From JAUICS01 sp964384335 (GTDB lineage: Bacteria; Pseudomonadota; Alphaproteobacteria; Micavibrionales; Micavibrionaceae): a stretch of DNA of 11,111 bases. Both the position numbers and the translations under genes were made by a program. The stretch spans positions 1-11,111 of the forward strand of contig CAYLKN010000050.1 in assembly GCA_964384335.1 (NCBI GenBank), in the 5' to 3' direction. Position 1 is the stretch's first letter. Every line of letters begins with the position of its first letter. Shown piece after piece: positions 1 to 7,417 of the stretch. The notes under the pieces are model-generated. The model ran no database searches, had not been told where the DNA came from, and saw only the letters and a program-made list of their open reading frames with translations.

Positions 1-115
1 TTTATTCTGGTTCTGAGCGACGGAACCCTGGTTCTTTTTCTGATCAGGCGGCGGCGGATGAGCCGGATTTAAAACTGCTTGTGTTTAAAGGATATTGCGA
101 TAGATTTGTAAAGTT
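1..115. other. Left edge, upstream of the Ppx/GppA gene; no gene assigned
   Basis: No start-to-stop gene can be supported here. On the plus strand one frame is open from the window edge to a TAA at 70-72. Another is open from base 3 to a TGA at 192-194, which would run into the phosphatase gene. Either could be the tail of an upstream gene, but neither gives a recognisable C-terminus. I see no convincing promoter or Shine-Dalgarno sequence just before the ATG at 116, so the phosphatase may be co-transcribed with whatever lies to the left. Confidence 0.3.
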
Positions 116-1282
116 ATGCAAAAACAATTTCAAAATCAACAGCCTGAGGAAATACTCTGCATTCTCGATATCGGTTCAAATTCATGCAAAATGAAAGTCT
201 ACAGAGTTTCTCCTGAGGGATATCAACATCTCGAAAGCCACGATGTCGAATCCAAACCGCATCTTGGACAGATGCGCAAAGAGGAAGAAGATGGCCGGCC
301 TGTTTTCATTCTGCGCGAAGACAATATGCGTGAAGCCTTGCGTACAATATCATCCGCCCGCGATACCATTGAAAATTTAAGACGGGAGGGTTACAGGGTT
401 ACGGTAAAGGCTTTTGGTACGGCCGCCCTGCGCCATGCTGCAAACAGTTCGGATTTTGTTACTCTCGCAGATGCCCTGCTTTTCAGAAAAATTGGTGGAG
501 AGAGCATGAAAATCGCGAGGGCATTTTCAGACAGTAATGAAAACATTCCGGATAGTGTTCTGGATAAGCTTAAAAGCAAAAAAAATCTGCCGGAAGGTAT
601 GGAAATCATATCAGGTGAAAGGGAGGCGGAGCTGATAATGGAGGGCGTTTCCCTTGTCTGCGGTGACACACAAGGCGTTGTCATTGATCTTGGCGGCAGA
701 AGCTGCGAATTAATCATGCTGCCTTCCGGGAAAAGTATATCCCTTGATATCGGTACACGCGTTCTGAAGGAGATGGAGGAGCAATCGCGGAATCCGGATC
801 TCCTGAAAGACAATATAAAAAATCTTACCGATGATCGGGCCGATGCCATGCTTTCAGACGCGCGCGCACATAACAAAGGTATTCTCGTTCTTGGCGGAGG
901 CACCTTAAAGAGCATCGGTCTTCGTGTCTGCGAACCGCCGGCGGTAATCGATGATTTTGAAAACCTGCTCGATATTCATACTTTCAACTCTGTGCTGTCG
1001 AAAATTGTCGAACTTGGTGATGTGAAGAAAATTGCCCAGGCTTTTCCGGGGCTGAGCGAAAAGCGCGTTCCCGATATGGTTAGTACCGCAATTTTTATGC
1101 AGCATATAATTACACTTGGGGGCTTTTCACATTGCGTGTTTACGGAGAAGGGTGTGCGGGACGGTTACCTTAAGATATTTATGAACGAACGGGTGTATCC
1201 GCTTCGCGCGTTGCCAAATGATAATCCGCAAGAGGAAAGATTTGGAAGAAATTGCGTGTTTCAATGTGAAAAAAGAGTCTGA
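116..1282 (+). CDS. Divergent Ppx/GppA-family phosphatase (exopolyphosphatase or pppGpp phosphatase)
   Basis: This is an ASKHA-fold phosphatase of the Ppx/GppA family, whose members hydrolyse terminal phosphates of polyphosphate or convert pppGpp to ppGpp in the cytosol. Visible family motifs are the phosphate-1 loop DIGSNS (residues 18-23), GTAALRHAANSSDF (101-114), EIISGEREAELI (163-174, with Glu170 at the catalytic-base position of the SGxxEA motif), the phosphate-2 loop DLGGRSCEL (191-199), LGGGT (259-263) and the closing TEKGVRDGYL (343-352). At 388 residues it lacks the C-terminal HD-like domain of long Ppx proteins. Two things are odd. The phosphate-2 loop reads GGRS where GGGS is usual, and about 30 extra residues (roughly 118-158) lie between the ANSSDF and EIISG motifs. 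Polyphosphate and pppGpp specificity cannot be told apart from sequence alone. The ATG at 116 has only a weak ribosome-binding site, but the fold starts at about residue 14, so a much later start is unlikely. Confidence 0.85.
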   Translation: MQKQFQNQQPEEILCILDIGSNSCKMKVYRVSPEGYQHLESHDVESKPHLGQMRKEEEDGRPVFILREDNMREALRTISSARDTIENLRREGYRVTVKAFGTAALRHAANSSDFVTLADALLFRKIGGESMKIARAFSDSNENIPDSVLDKLKSKKNLPEGMEIISGEREAELIMEGVSLVCGDTQGVVIDLGGRSCELIMLPSGKSISLDIGTRVLKEMEEQSRNPDLLKDNIKNLTDDRADAMLSDARAHNKGILVLGGGTLKSIGLRVCEPPAVIDDFENLLDIHTFNSVLSKIVELGDVKKIAQAFPGLSEKRVPDMVSTAIFMQHIITLGGFSHCVFTEKGVRDGYLKIFMNERVYPLRALPNDNPQEERFGRNCVFQCEKRV

Positions 1283-1323
1283 AATCCCGGTGAAGGCATC
1301 CTGAAATCCTCTTGAAATCATAA
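1280..1323 (+). repeat. Four tandem 11-bp units upstream of ribF, possible regulator site
   Basis: Units begin at 1280, 1291, 1302 and 1313, each exactly 11 bases after the last. Three start with TGAAATC and the second with TGAAGGC. The first overlaps the phosphatase stop codon. A CATAAT at 1319-1324 could be a -10 element with no good -35, which would fit an activator-dependent ribF promoter. Direct repeats of 11 bp are typical of head-to-tail binding by OmpR/PhoB-type regulators, but the heptamer is not the Pho-box sequence. The repetition is seen directly; the regulatory role is inferred. Confidence 0.35.
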
Positions 1324-1340
1324 TGTTTTGGTTCTACTGA

Positions 1341-2288
1341 ATGGGCATGGATTATTACCGAACTCTCAATGCTGTTCCCAAAGATGATTATGGCTCCGTA
1401 ATCGCCATTGGAAATTTCGATGGCGTACACAAGGGGCACAATATCATTGTAGACAAAGCCAGAACCCTGGCGGAAACGATCAAAACAAAGGCCGGCATTT
1501 TAACCTTTGAGCCTCATCCGCGTTCAGTTTTCAGGCCCGATGAACGGCCTTTCAGGATTACACCCGAACCCGTCAAAAAAGACCGGCTGGCACAGACGGG
1601 CATTGATTTTACCGTTGCCCTGACTTTTAACTGGGATTTTGCAAGTCTTGATGCGGACACCTTCATTCAGAAAATTCTCAGGGACGGATTAAAGGCCGGC
1701 TTTGTCGTCGTCGGTTATGATTTCCGTTTCGGCCAGTTGCGGCAGGGTACGCCGGAAACCCTGAAACAGGCAGGGCTGGAGGTTTTAAGAGTCGATAAAC
1801 TGGTTCGTGAGGAAACGGACGATCCGTACTCATCAAGTGCCATTCGTCAGCATTTGCGACATGGCGATATTGCAAAGGCAAATGCCCTGCTGGGATGGGA
1901 GTGGGAGATCAGAGGAGAAGTTGTCAGAGGGGACCAGCGCGGGCGTGAGCTTGGATATCCCACGGCGAATGTTGCGCTTGGCGATACTGTCCATCCGGCT
2001 TATGGCGTCTATGTCTCCCGTGTGCAGATTGAGGGAGAAGACACCTGGCATCCCGCGGTCACGAATATTGGAATCCGTCCGATGTTTGAAGTTCCAACCG
2101 CCCAGGTCGAAACCTATATTTTTGATTTTTGCAAAGAAATCTATGGTAAAACCGTCCGTGTGCGTCCTGTTTCATTTCTGCGGGGTGAGGCAAAATTTGA
2201 CAGCCTTGATGCGCTGATCAGTCAGATGGACAGGGATTGCGAAAATGCCCGATCGATTTTACAAAAGATCGATACCCGCAACCGTTAA
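1341..2288 (+). CDS. ribF: Bifunctional riboflavin kinase / FMN adenylyltransferase
   Basis: RibF phosphorylates riboflavin to FMN and then adenylylates FMN to FAD in the cytosol. The N-terminal nucleotidyltransferase domain (about 18-185) shows GNFDGVHKGH (24-33), FEPHPRSVF (56-64) and the SSSAIRQHL motif (164-172). The C-terminal flavokinase domain (about 186-310) shows RGRELGYPTAN (200-210, with the PTAN metal/ATP site), YGVYVSRV (221-228), NIGIRPMF (242-249) and VETYIFDF (256-263, with the likely catalytic Glu257). It ends in the usual LRGEAKFDSLDALISQM segment. Its length of 315 residues is normal for the family. The start could be the ATG at 1341 or the one at 1347, and neither has a clear Shine-Dalgarno sequence. 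It lies 58 bases after the phosphatase gene. Its TAA shares bases 2285-2288 with the stop of the convergent outer-membrane protein gene. Confidence 0.97.
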   Translation: MGMDYYRTLNAVPKDDYGSVIAIGNFDGVHKGHNIIVDKARTLAETIKTKAGILTFEPHPRSVFRPDERPFRITPEPVKKDRLAQTGIDFTVALTFNWDFASLDADTFIQKILRDGLKAGFVVVGYDFRFGQLRQGTPETLKQAGLEVLRVDKLVREETDDPYSSSAIRQHLRHGDIAKANALLGWEWEIRGEVVRGDQRGRELGYPTANVALGDTVHPAYGVYVSRVQIEGEDTWHPAVTNIGIRPMFEVPTAQVETYIFDFCKEIYGKTVRVRPVSFLRGEAKFDSLDALISQMDRDCENARSILQKIDTRNR

Positions 2289-2917
2289 TCAAGTTCGAAC
2301 GTTAGCCCAAACATTATACGGTGGTCGTCATAACCCCGGGGGCCGCTGACGGTATCGAACCGGGAAGACTCGAAATAACGGTAATCGCTGTTGAACATAA
2401 CATCCTGGCTGAGCGGCATGGCAAATCCGCCTCCGAATTGCATTGCAAACCCTGAACCGGATTTTTCTGCGTTACGCGTTTCTAAATTTGTATCCAGTAC
2501 GCTGCCTTCATGTTTTGCTATGCCTGCGCCGAAACTCAAATATGGTTTTATGTCTGAATCTTCGCTTTCGGCCATGGAAATGCGTCTTTCCAGCATCAAG
2601 GTTTTATATTCCCTTCCATGTGCGGTAAAGGACAGTGAGCGTGCACTAAGCTGACCCATTTTCTCAAGTGCCTGTTCCTTTATTGTTTCGTTTCCTGAAA
2701 ATTGAAGTCTGGCGTCCATTTTGACATTCAGATTATTTAAAAACCGGAAATCCGGTTTTGGAACAGGGTCAGTCTGTGCATTTTTAAATTCCGGTAATTT
2801 CATGCCCAGAAAACCAGTCGATTGTCTTGCGTGGCTGACTGCTGCTGCTATGAGTATAGACCCTGCAACAAAGCCTGAGAATAAAATTCTGTTAATGGCT
2901 TTCCTGGATAAAGTCAT
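2285..2917 (-). CDS. Small exported outer-membrane beta-barrel protein, unknown function
   Basis: This is a 210-residue protein with a clear Sec signal peptide: basic start (TLSRKAINR), hydrophobic core at about 11-27, and likely cleavage after SHA at residue 30. The second half alternates polar and hydrophobic/aromatic residues with Gly-rich turns (YLSFGAGIAKHEG, FAMQFGGGFAMPLSQDVMF, SDYRYFESSRF) and ends HRIMFGLTFELD. This pattern suits the last strands of an OmpA/Omp25- or surface-antigen-like barrel. The final residue is Asp and not the usual Phe. The region at about 31-115 is less barrel-like and carries no motif I recognise. The frame is open further up to 3013, but those residues precede the signal peptide, so the ATG at 2917 is preferred. 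It is divergent from the thioredoxin gene and tail-to-tail with ribF. The barrel assignment is an inference from sequence pattern. Confidence 0.72.
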   Translation of the reverse strand: MTLSRKAINRILFSGFVAGSILIAAAVSHARQSTGFLGMKLPEFKNAQTDPVPKPDFRFLNNLNVKMDARLQFSGNETIKEQALEKMGQLSARSLSFTAHGREYKTLMLERRISMAESEDSDIKPYLSFGAGIAKHEGSVLDTNLETRNAEKSGSGFAMQFGGGFAMPLSQDVMFNSDYRYFESSRFDTVSGPRGYDDHRIMFGLTFELD

Positions 2918-2951
2918 AATAAACTCTGGTAATAATATCTGATTAAAAGTA

Positions 2952-2979
2952 TTGAGACATAAACACGAACATGTATACA
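2952..2979 (+). promoter_or_regulatory. Candidate sigma70-type promoter for the thioredoxin-fold gene
   Basis: TTGAGA (2952-2957) and TATACA (2974-2979) are separated by 16 bases, which predicts transcription from about 2986. The -10 lies within the 8-bp palindrome TGTATACA (2972-2979), which could also be a small operator. The region lies between two divergent genes. Confidence 0.4.
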
Positions 2980-3003
2980 GGGTAATTTTATCCGAGGGCT
3001 GAA

Positions 3004-3624
3004 TTGCCCACAACCCTTTATGGTATCGATATGAATATTATCAGTATCTTTTGGAAATATAAATACGTCATCTGGAATGTTCTGTCGGGCATTGTCTGTA
3101 TTGTATTGATTTTCCTTATTTTGAATAGCAATTCTAACTTAACGCCCGGCAAAAGTAGCGTTACGCAGATAAATGCCCTTGCACCTGAACAGGATGAAAA
3201 TGAAAGACACCTGTATGGTTTGCCCTCCCATTCCCTTAAAGATTTCAGGACCGGCGAATCATTTGATCTTGATAAAAAAAAGCAACTTAAAATTGTGAAT
3301 TTTTTTGCGACATGGTGCGCCCCTTGCCGGATTGAGCATCCCGTTCTTGAAAAACTGGCCGGTGAATATGATATTCCGGTTTATGCGATTGCCTTTCAGG
3401 ACACGGGCGCAAAGGTAAAGGCATATCTTGAGGAACTTGGCGATCCCTTCATGGCCGTTGCGCTTGATGATGACGGGCTTGCCTCCAGAGCCTGGAAACT
3501 GAACGGAGTGCCGGAAACATTTGTGTTTGACGCGGATAATAATCTGATCTGGAGATTTCGCGGTCCATTAACGGAGAACCTTGTACACGAAGGGTTATTG
3601 CCTTTGATTAAACGTGAAGAGTAG
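3004..3624 (+). CDS. Membrane-anchored thioredoxin-fold protein, CcmG/DsbE-TlpA type
   Basis: This is a periplasmic thiol-disulfide oxidoreductase tethered to the inner membrane. Relatives reduce apocytochrome c (CcmG/DsbE) or other periplasmic disulfides. One transmembrane anchor lies at about residues 22-41, followed by a linker and then the thioredoxin domain with NFFATWCAPC (99-108, active-site WCAPC at 104-108), EHPVL (111-115) and the cis-proline in GVPETF (168-173). This layout matches CcmG more closely than a generic TlpA. No other ccm gene is visible, so a cytochrome c role is inferred from similarity only. The start is taken as TTG at 3004 because a GAGGG (2994-2998) sits five bases upstream. 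The ATG at 3031 would shorten it by nine residues without losing the anchor, but has no good ribosome-binding site. It is convergent with the T1SS adaptor gene, 24 bases apart. Confidence 0.82.
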   Translation: MPTTLYGIDMNIISIFWKYKYVIWNVLSGIVCIVLIFLILNSNSNLTPGKSSVTQINALAPEQDENERHLYGLPSHSLKDFRTGESFDLDKKKQLKIVNFFATWCAPCRIEHPVLEKLAGEYDIPVYAIAFQDTGAKVKAYLEELGDPFMAVALDDDGLASRAWKLNGVPETFVFDADNNLIWRFRGPLTENLVHEGLLPLIKREE

Positions 3625-3648
3625 GGCGGATCAGGACAGTGTGACGGA

Positions 3649-4974
3649 TTAACGCTCGTTCATTGCTTTGTCAACGGTTTTGATAAAAGGCTTCATGATA
3701 TATTCCATAACGGTTTTTTTGCCGGTCAGAATATCAACGCTGGCCACCATACCGGGGATAATCGGTAAATTTTCACCATTGCGCATAAGCCCGCTTTGTT
3801 CCGTTTGCAGTGTTATGCGGTAAAAGGTATTTCCCTGTCGATCGGTAATGCTGTCTGCAGAAATATCGATCAGTTCACCGTCAAGCCCACCATAAATTGA
3901 AAAGTCATAGGACGTAATTTTGATTTTAGCCTTTTGCCCGGGATGAAGAAAAGCGATATCGGAAGGTTTGATCTGGGCTTCGACCAGAAGATTATCATCA
4001 ACCGGAACAACCTCGATTAACAATTCTCCAGGTTCGACCACGCCGCCAAGATTTTCATTTATACTTTGAATTATGCCGTCAACGGGTGAGGATAGTGTCG
4101 TTCGGCTTTCCCTGTCTTTAAACGCGTCAAGATTATCTTCAAGGGCGTTCAGTTCGATCAGTTTCTCCGAAAGATTGGCCTGGGCGCGGGCCTGCAGCTC
4201 TTTCTGACGTTCCTTGATTTTCGCACGGGCTTCTTCCACCGCCAGTTTTGCCCGGGGCAGGGATGTGGTCAGGCTGTTAAGCTCCTGCTGAGTTTGCTTT
4301 ATACCTCTCTCAAGCTGGATCAACTCGATTTTGGGAGCGGCACCTTTTTCGACGAGAGGTTCGATCATTTGTTTTTCCTGTCGTGACAGATTTATGACCG
4401 AACGCACATCATTAATCTTTGTCTGGATTTCGCGGACCTGTTGTTCTCTTTGCGACAGTTGCTGGTCCAGGACTTCAACCTGGCCTTCAAGGCTTCGCCT
4501 GTTACTTTCAAACGCTTTGCGTTCTTCAACCACATTTTCCGGTGCGTTCGCAATGACATCTTCCGGGAATTCAACGGTATCAGATCCCTCGGCTTCGGCT
4601 TTAAGGCGGGCGATTGTGGCCTTAATACCTAAAACCCGGTTAAAATTGGACTGGTATTCGGATTGTGCCTCGATCGCACTTATTCTGATGAGAGGATCAC
4701 CTTGTTTAACTCTCTGGCCTTCACGTACCAGTATTTCTTCAACCTGGCCTTTATCAACGCCCTGAATTTTCTTAACGCGGCTTGAAGGTATTATTTTACC
4801 CTCACCTCTTGTAACTTCGTCCAGGGTGGCGATATTGGCCCAGACAATAAAAAAGGTAAGAATACCAACCACAATAAAAAGCACGGCGTGCTGGGAAAGC
4901 GGGATTTCCTTGTCGGCTTCGAAATAAACCTCACTTCGTGTTTTCAGCTTCTCGTATAATCTGCTCAGTTCCAT
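3649..4974 (-). CDS. T1SS periplasmic adaptor (membrane fusion) protein, HlyD/LapC family
   Basis: This is the inner-membrane-anchored adaptor that bridges the ABC transporter and the TolC channel during one-step secretion. It has a short cytosolic N-terminus, one transmembrane helix (about 29-48), a first half-lipoyl segment (GQVEEILVREGQRVKQGDPL, 76-95), a long coiled coil (about 105-290, rich in Glu, Gln, Arg and Lys heptads), a second half-lipoyl segment (SSPVDGIIQSI, 295-305, with GGVVEPGELLIEVVP, 310-324), and a beta-barrel domain. It ends with the family hallmark IPGMVASVDILTGKKTVMEYIMKPF (406-430). Its 441 residues are typical. It is the last gene of the secretion set, 49 bases after the ABC gene. 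I see no terminator after it before the convergent thioredoxin gene. No strong ribosome-binding site precedes the ATG. Confidence 0.95.
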   Translation of the reverse strand: MELSRLYEKLKTRSEVYFEADKEIPLSQHAVLFIVVGILTFFIVWANIATLDEVTRGEGKIIPSSRVKKIQGVDKGQVEEILVREGQRVKQGDPLIRISAIEAQSEYQSNFNRVLGIKATIARLKAEAEGSDTVEFPEDVIANAPENVVEERKAFESNRRSLEGQVEVLDQQLSQREQQVREIQTKINDVRSVINLSRQEKQMIEPLVEKGAAPKIELIQLERGIKQTQQELNSLTTSLPRAKLAVEEARAKIKERQKELQARAQANLSEKLIELNALEDNLDAFKDRESRTTLSSPVDGIIQSINENLGGVVEPGELLIEVVPVDDNLLVEAQIKPSDIAFLHPGQKAKIKITSYDFSIYGGLDGELIDISADSITDRQGNTFYRITLQTEQSGLMRNGENLPIIPGMVASVDILTGKKTVMEYIMKPFIKTVDKAMNER

Positions 4975-4995
4975 TTTTTAAACCGCATTCATGTT

Positions 4996-5007
4996 ATGTA
5001 TATACAT
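4996..5007. promoter_or_regulatory. 12-bp perfect palindrome in the ABC-adaptor gap
   Basis: ATGTATATACAT reads the same on both strands and lies in the AT-rich 49-base gap between the ABC transporter stop and the adaptor start. It could bind a dimeric regulator or simply reflect AT-rich composition. A shorter relative, TGTATACA, overlaps the candidate promoter at 2972-2979. Confidence 0.25.
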
Positions 5008-5023
5008 GCTAATATATACTAAT

Positions 5024-7336
5024 TTAATCATCTTCGGCTGCCGTTCCATATTGCCTGGCTCTTAATTTTGAAATGATCTCCTCTTTTGGCCCGTAGGCAA
5101 CAAGCTTGCCGCGGTCCATTAAAATGATTTTATCGACGACCTGAAGCATGCCGCCTTTGTGCGTAATCAGAATTACGGTTCTGTTGTCTGTCAGATTGAG
5201 CAGTCTTTTCTTGAGGCGGTTTTCAGAGGCAGGGTCCATAGCCGCAGTCGGTTCGTCCATAATCATGACAGGCGGGTCATAAAGCAGGGCGCGGGCGATG
5301 GCAACAGATTGCCTTTGTCCGCCCGACAAGGCTTCGCCGCGTTCTCCGACCTGCGTATCAAGACCGGCTTCAGAATCCCGTAAAAACTCCATGACCCCTG
5401 CAAGCTCCGCCGCCCTTATCACGGCGCGGTCTGGGGCAGTCTCATGTCCCATTGTGATATTTTCCCGGACGCTTCCGTAAAAAAGCTGCGCGCCCTGCTG
5501 TACAACGCCAATATGCCGACGAAGGTCGCCGGGATCGATCTGGCGTACATCTGTTCCGTCAAGCTGGACGGAACCGCTTTCCGGCTCATAGAGATTGAGC
5601 ATCAAACGGGCGAGTGTGGTTTTGCCGGAGCCGACCGCGCCGATAACACCGACTTTCTCGCCTGGTGGTATAATAAAGTTCAAATTGCTTAATGCGGGTA
5701 TGGTCTGGGACGGATAACGAAACGTTACTTCTCGGAATTCCACTTCGCCTTCAACATGAGAAAGGGGAATGAAATGCTTGCCGACCGTTCTTTCAACCGG
5801 TTTTTTCATCATTTCGTCAAGCTGCCGTAGCGCCTGACGCGACTGATTCAGGCGGCTCAGGAGCCCTGATATCTGGGCCAGGGGGGCCATAACGCGGCCG
5901 TTCAGAATGACGCATGCAATAAGTGCGCCCATTGTTATCCAGTTTTCCTGTATAAGATAAAATCCGACAACAATGATAAGGATGCTTGATACCTGCTGAA
6001 TAAAGGCTGTAAAATTCTGGGCAAAGGCCGAGACACGGCGTGCCTTGACGGCCGTACCGGAAGCCTTATCCGTCAATTCTTCCCATTTACGCTGCGTATG
6101 ACCTTCCGAAGCCTGTATTTTAACTGTTTCCAGACCAGTTATCGCTTCAAACAGATGTGCGTTTTTCAGAGCGGATTCCCGCATGGATTCTTTGGTAATC
6201 TTCTCAAGGGGTTTTTGCATTAAAAACCCCATCACGATGATAATCGGAACTGCGCATGCCGGAACAATTGCAACCGGCCCGCCGATTACCCCAATAAGGA
6301 GAATAAACAAAATGGCAAACGGCAGATCAATAAGTGTAACCAGAGTGGCCGATGTAAAGAAATCGCGCAATGTTTCAAATTCCCGCATATGGCTGGCCAT
6401 TACACCTGCACTGTCTGGCCGGGCCGACATTTTCATACCCATAAGCTGTTCAAAAAGACTGGCCGAGATCATATTGTCTGCGCGTTTACCGGCATGATCA
6501 AGAAAATGGGCCCTTAGATTTTTCAGAATGAAATCAAATATAAACGCAACCAGAACACCGGCAGTAAGAACCCACAGCGTTTCCTGGGCATTATTGGGAA
6601 TAACGCGGTCATAGACATTCATAATGAACAAAGGGCTGGCGAGAGCAAGAAGATTGATAAATACGGCGGCAAGGGCGACCTCTTTATACAGTTTCTTATT
6701 GCGGAAGATCGCTCCCTTGAACCAATCCTTTGTGTTATCGATTTCCGCAGGCCCGGCGCGGTCATCGACACGTGCAATCGGCCGGAGGTAATAGGCATAG
6801 CCGGTATAAAGACGCTGCAGCTTTTGAAAACTGATTTTTTGAATTTCCGTTCCGCTTTCCGGAAAAATCACTGAGAATCTTGCCGATTGGGCAAGTGAAG
6901 TGTTGGATTTGTCAATCTTGTCTTTTCTGACTTCAACGTTCCAGACGATGCAGGCCTGCCCTTCCTCAAGAACAAGAATACAGGGCATGTTGGGTGTTAT
7001 AGCAATGGCCTCAAGGGATTTCTCAACCAGTGTGGATTCCATATCCGCACGTTCGGCGGCCCTTACAAACAAAGTTGGTGTTACACTCGATTTGGACAGC
7101 GGCAGACCTGCCGTCAACGCGCCTTCAGTTGTCCGGCGCCCATAATGACCGGCAACGATCTTAAGACATGTAATTAAAGGATGTTGAAGCGCAATCCGGC
7201 TGGCCTCCAATGGCCATTTGTCATCCAGGGGCTGAGCATCATTTTCATCGTCCTGTTTTGTATTTGCATTGTAAGCGAATTTTTTTTTCGCCTCGCTTTT
7301 TGCATTTGCATTATCAGTTTGATCAGGATCTGTCAC
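5024..7336 (-). CDS. T1SS ABC transporter (permease/ATPase), LapB/LssB family
   Basis: This inner-membrane ABC exporter powers type I secretion of large adhesin/RTX proteins. Domains in order are an acidic, low-complexity N-terminal extension (1-40), a C39-peptidase-like domain without an obvious catalytic Cys/His set (about 42-185, a docking domain in relatives), a six-helix transmembrane domain (about 216-505) and an ATPase domain (about 525-765). Motifs are Walker A GAVGSGKTT (566-574), Q-loop VVQQ, signature LSGGQ (670-674), Walker B VMIMDEP (690-696) and switch His in LITHKG. The degenerate C39 domain points to the LapB/LssB class and not to bacteriocin exporters that cleave leaders. The start is GTG at 7336, with AAGGCGG at 7341-7347 a suitable distance upstream. 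An A9 run encodes Lys17-19 near the start (7280-7288). It lies between the tolC-like and adaptor genes. Confidence 0.96.
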   Translation of the reverse strand: MTDPDQTDNANAKSEAKKKFAYNANTKQDDENDAQPLDDKWPLEASRIALQHPLITCLKIVAGHYGRRTTEGALTAGLPLSKSSVTPTLFVRAAERADMESTLVEKSLEAIAITPNMPCILVLEEGQACIVWNVEVRKDKIDKSNTSLAQSARFSVIFPESGTEIQKISFQKLQRLYTGYAYYLRPIARVDDRAGPAEIDNTKDWFKGAIFRNKKLYKEVALAAVFINLLALASPLFIMNVYDRVIPNNAQETLWVLTAGVLVAFIFDFILKNLRAHFLDHAGKRADNMISASLFEQLMGMKMSARPDSAGVMASHMREFETLRDFFTSATLVTLIDLPFAILFILLIGVIGGPVAIVPACAVPIIIVMGFLMQKPLEKITKESMRESALKNAHLFEAITGLETVKIQASEGHTQRKWEELTDKASGTAVKARRVSAFAQNFTAFIQQVSSILIIVVGFYLIQENWITMGALIACVILNGRVMAPLAQISGLLSRLNQSRQALRQLDEMMKKPVERTVGKHFIPLSHVEGEVEFREVTFRYPSQTIPALSNLNFIIPPGEKVGVIGAVGSGKTTLARLMLNLYEPESGSVQLDGTDVRQIDPGDLRRHIGVVQQGAQLFYGSVRENITMGHETAPDRAVIRAAELAGVMEFLRDSEAGLDTQVGERGEALSGGQRQSVAIARALLYDPPVMIMDEPTAAMDPASENRLKKRLLNLTDNRTVILITHKGGMLQVVDKIILMDRGKLVAYGPKEEIISKLRARQYGTAAEDD
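7280..7288 (-). repeat. A9 homopolymer tract in the 5' coding end of the ABC transporter
   Basis: Nine consecutive A residues on the coding strand encode Lys17-Lys19. I translated both slipped frames. Loss of one A reaches TAA about 35 codons later, and gain of one A reaches TGA about a dozen codons later. Either change would stop synthesis before the C39-like domain is complete. The tract is therefore a candidate contingency locus or hotspot for transcriptional slippage. Confidence 0.5.
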
Positions 7337-7362
7337 TTTTCCGCCTTAAACATAATTATAAA

Positions 7363-7380
7363 CACACTTAAAATAGTGTG
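7363..7380 (-). other. Small hairpin between the tolC-like and ABC genes
   Basis: CACACT and AGTGTG form a perfect 6-bp stem around a 6-base loop. On the coding (minus) strand it is followed by a T-rich but interrupted stretch (TTTATAATT), about 26 bases before the ABC GTG start. It is too weak for a confident terminator. It could be a partial attenuator or mRNA processing site that tunes channel versus transporter levels. Confidence 0.25.
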
Positions 7381-7417
7381 CCATCCGAAACAACAAAACG
7401 CAAAAAAATGTGTTTTC

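Noticed and set aside
391..915. Long open frame on the minus strand, opposite the phosphatase gene
   Set aside because: The opposite frame encodes clear Ppx/GppA motifs. The minus-strand translation is Ser/Arg/Phe-rich with no recognisable domain, typical of an antisense shadow.
2918..3013. N-terminal extension of the outer-membrane protein up to 3013
   Set aside because: It would place 32 residues before a standard signal peptide and overlap the thioredoxin gene start and its promoter. The ATG at 2917 gives a normal signal peptide.
6780..7215. Active C39 peptidase domain in the ABC transporter, suggesting a leader-cleaving bacteriocin exporter
   Set aside because: The domain is C39-like in position, but I see no catalytic Cys-His-Asp arrangement, and the neighbouring substrate end has a C-terminal T1SS signal, not a double-glycine leader.
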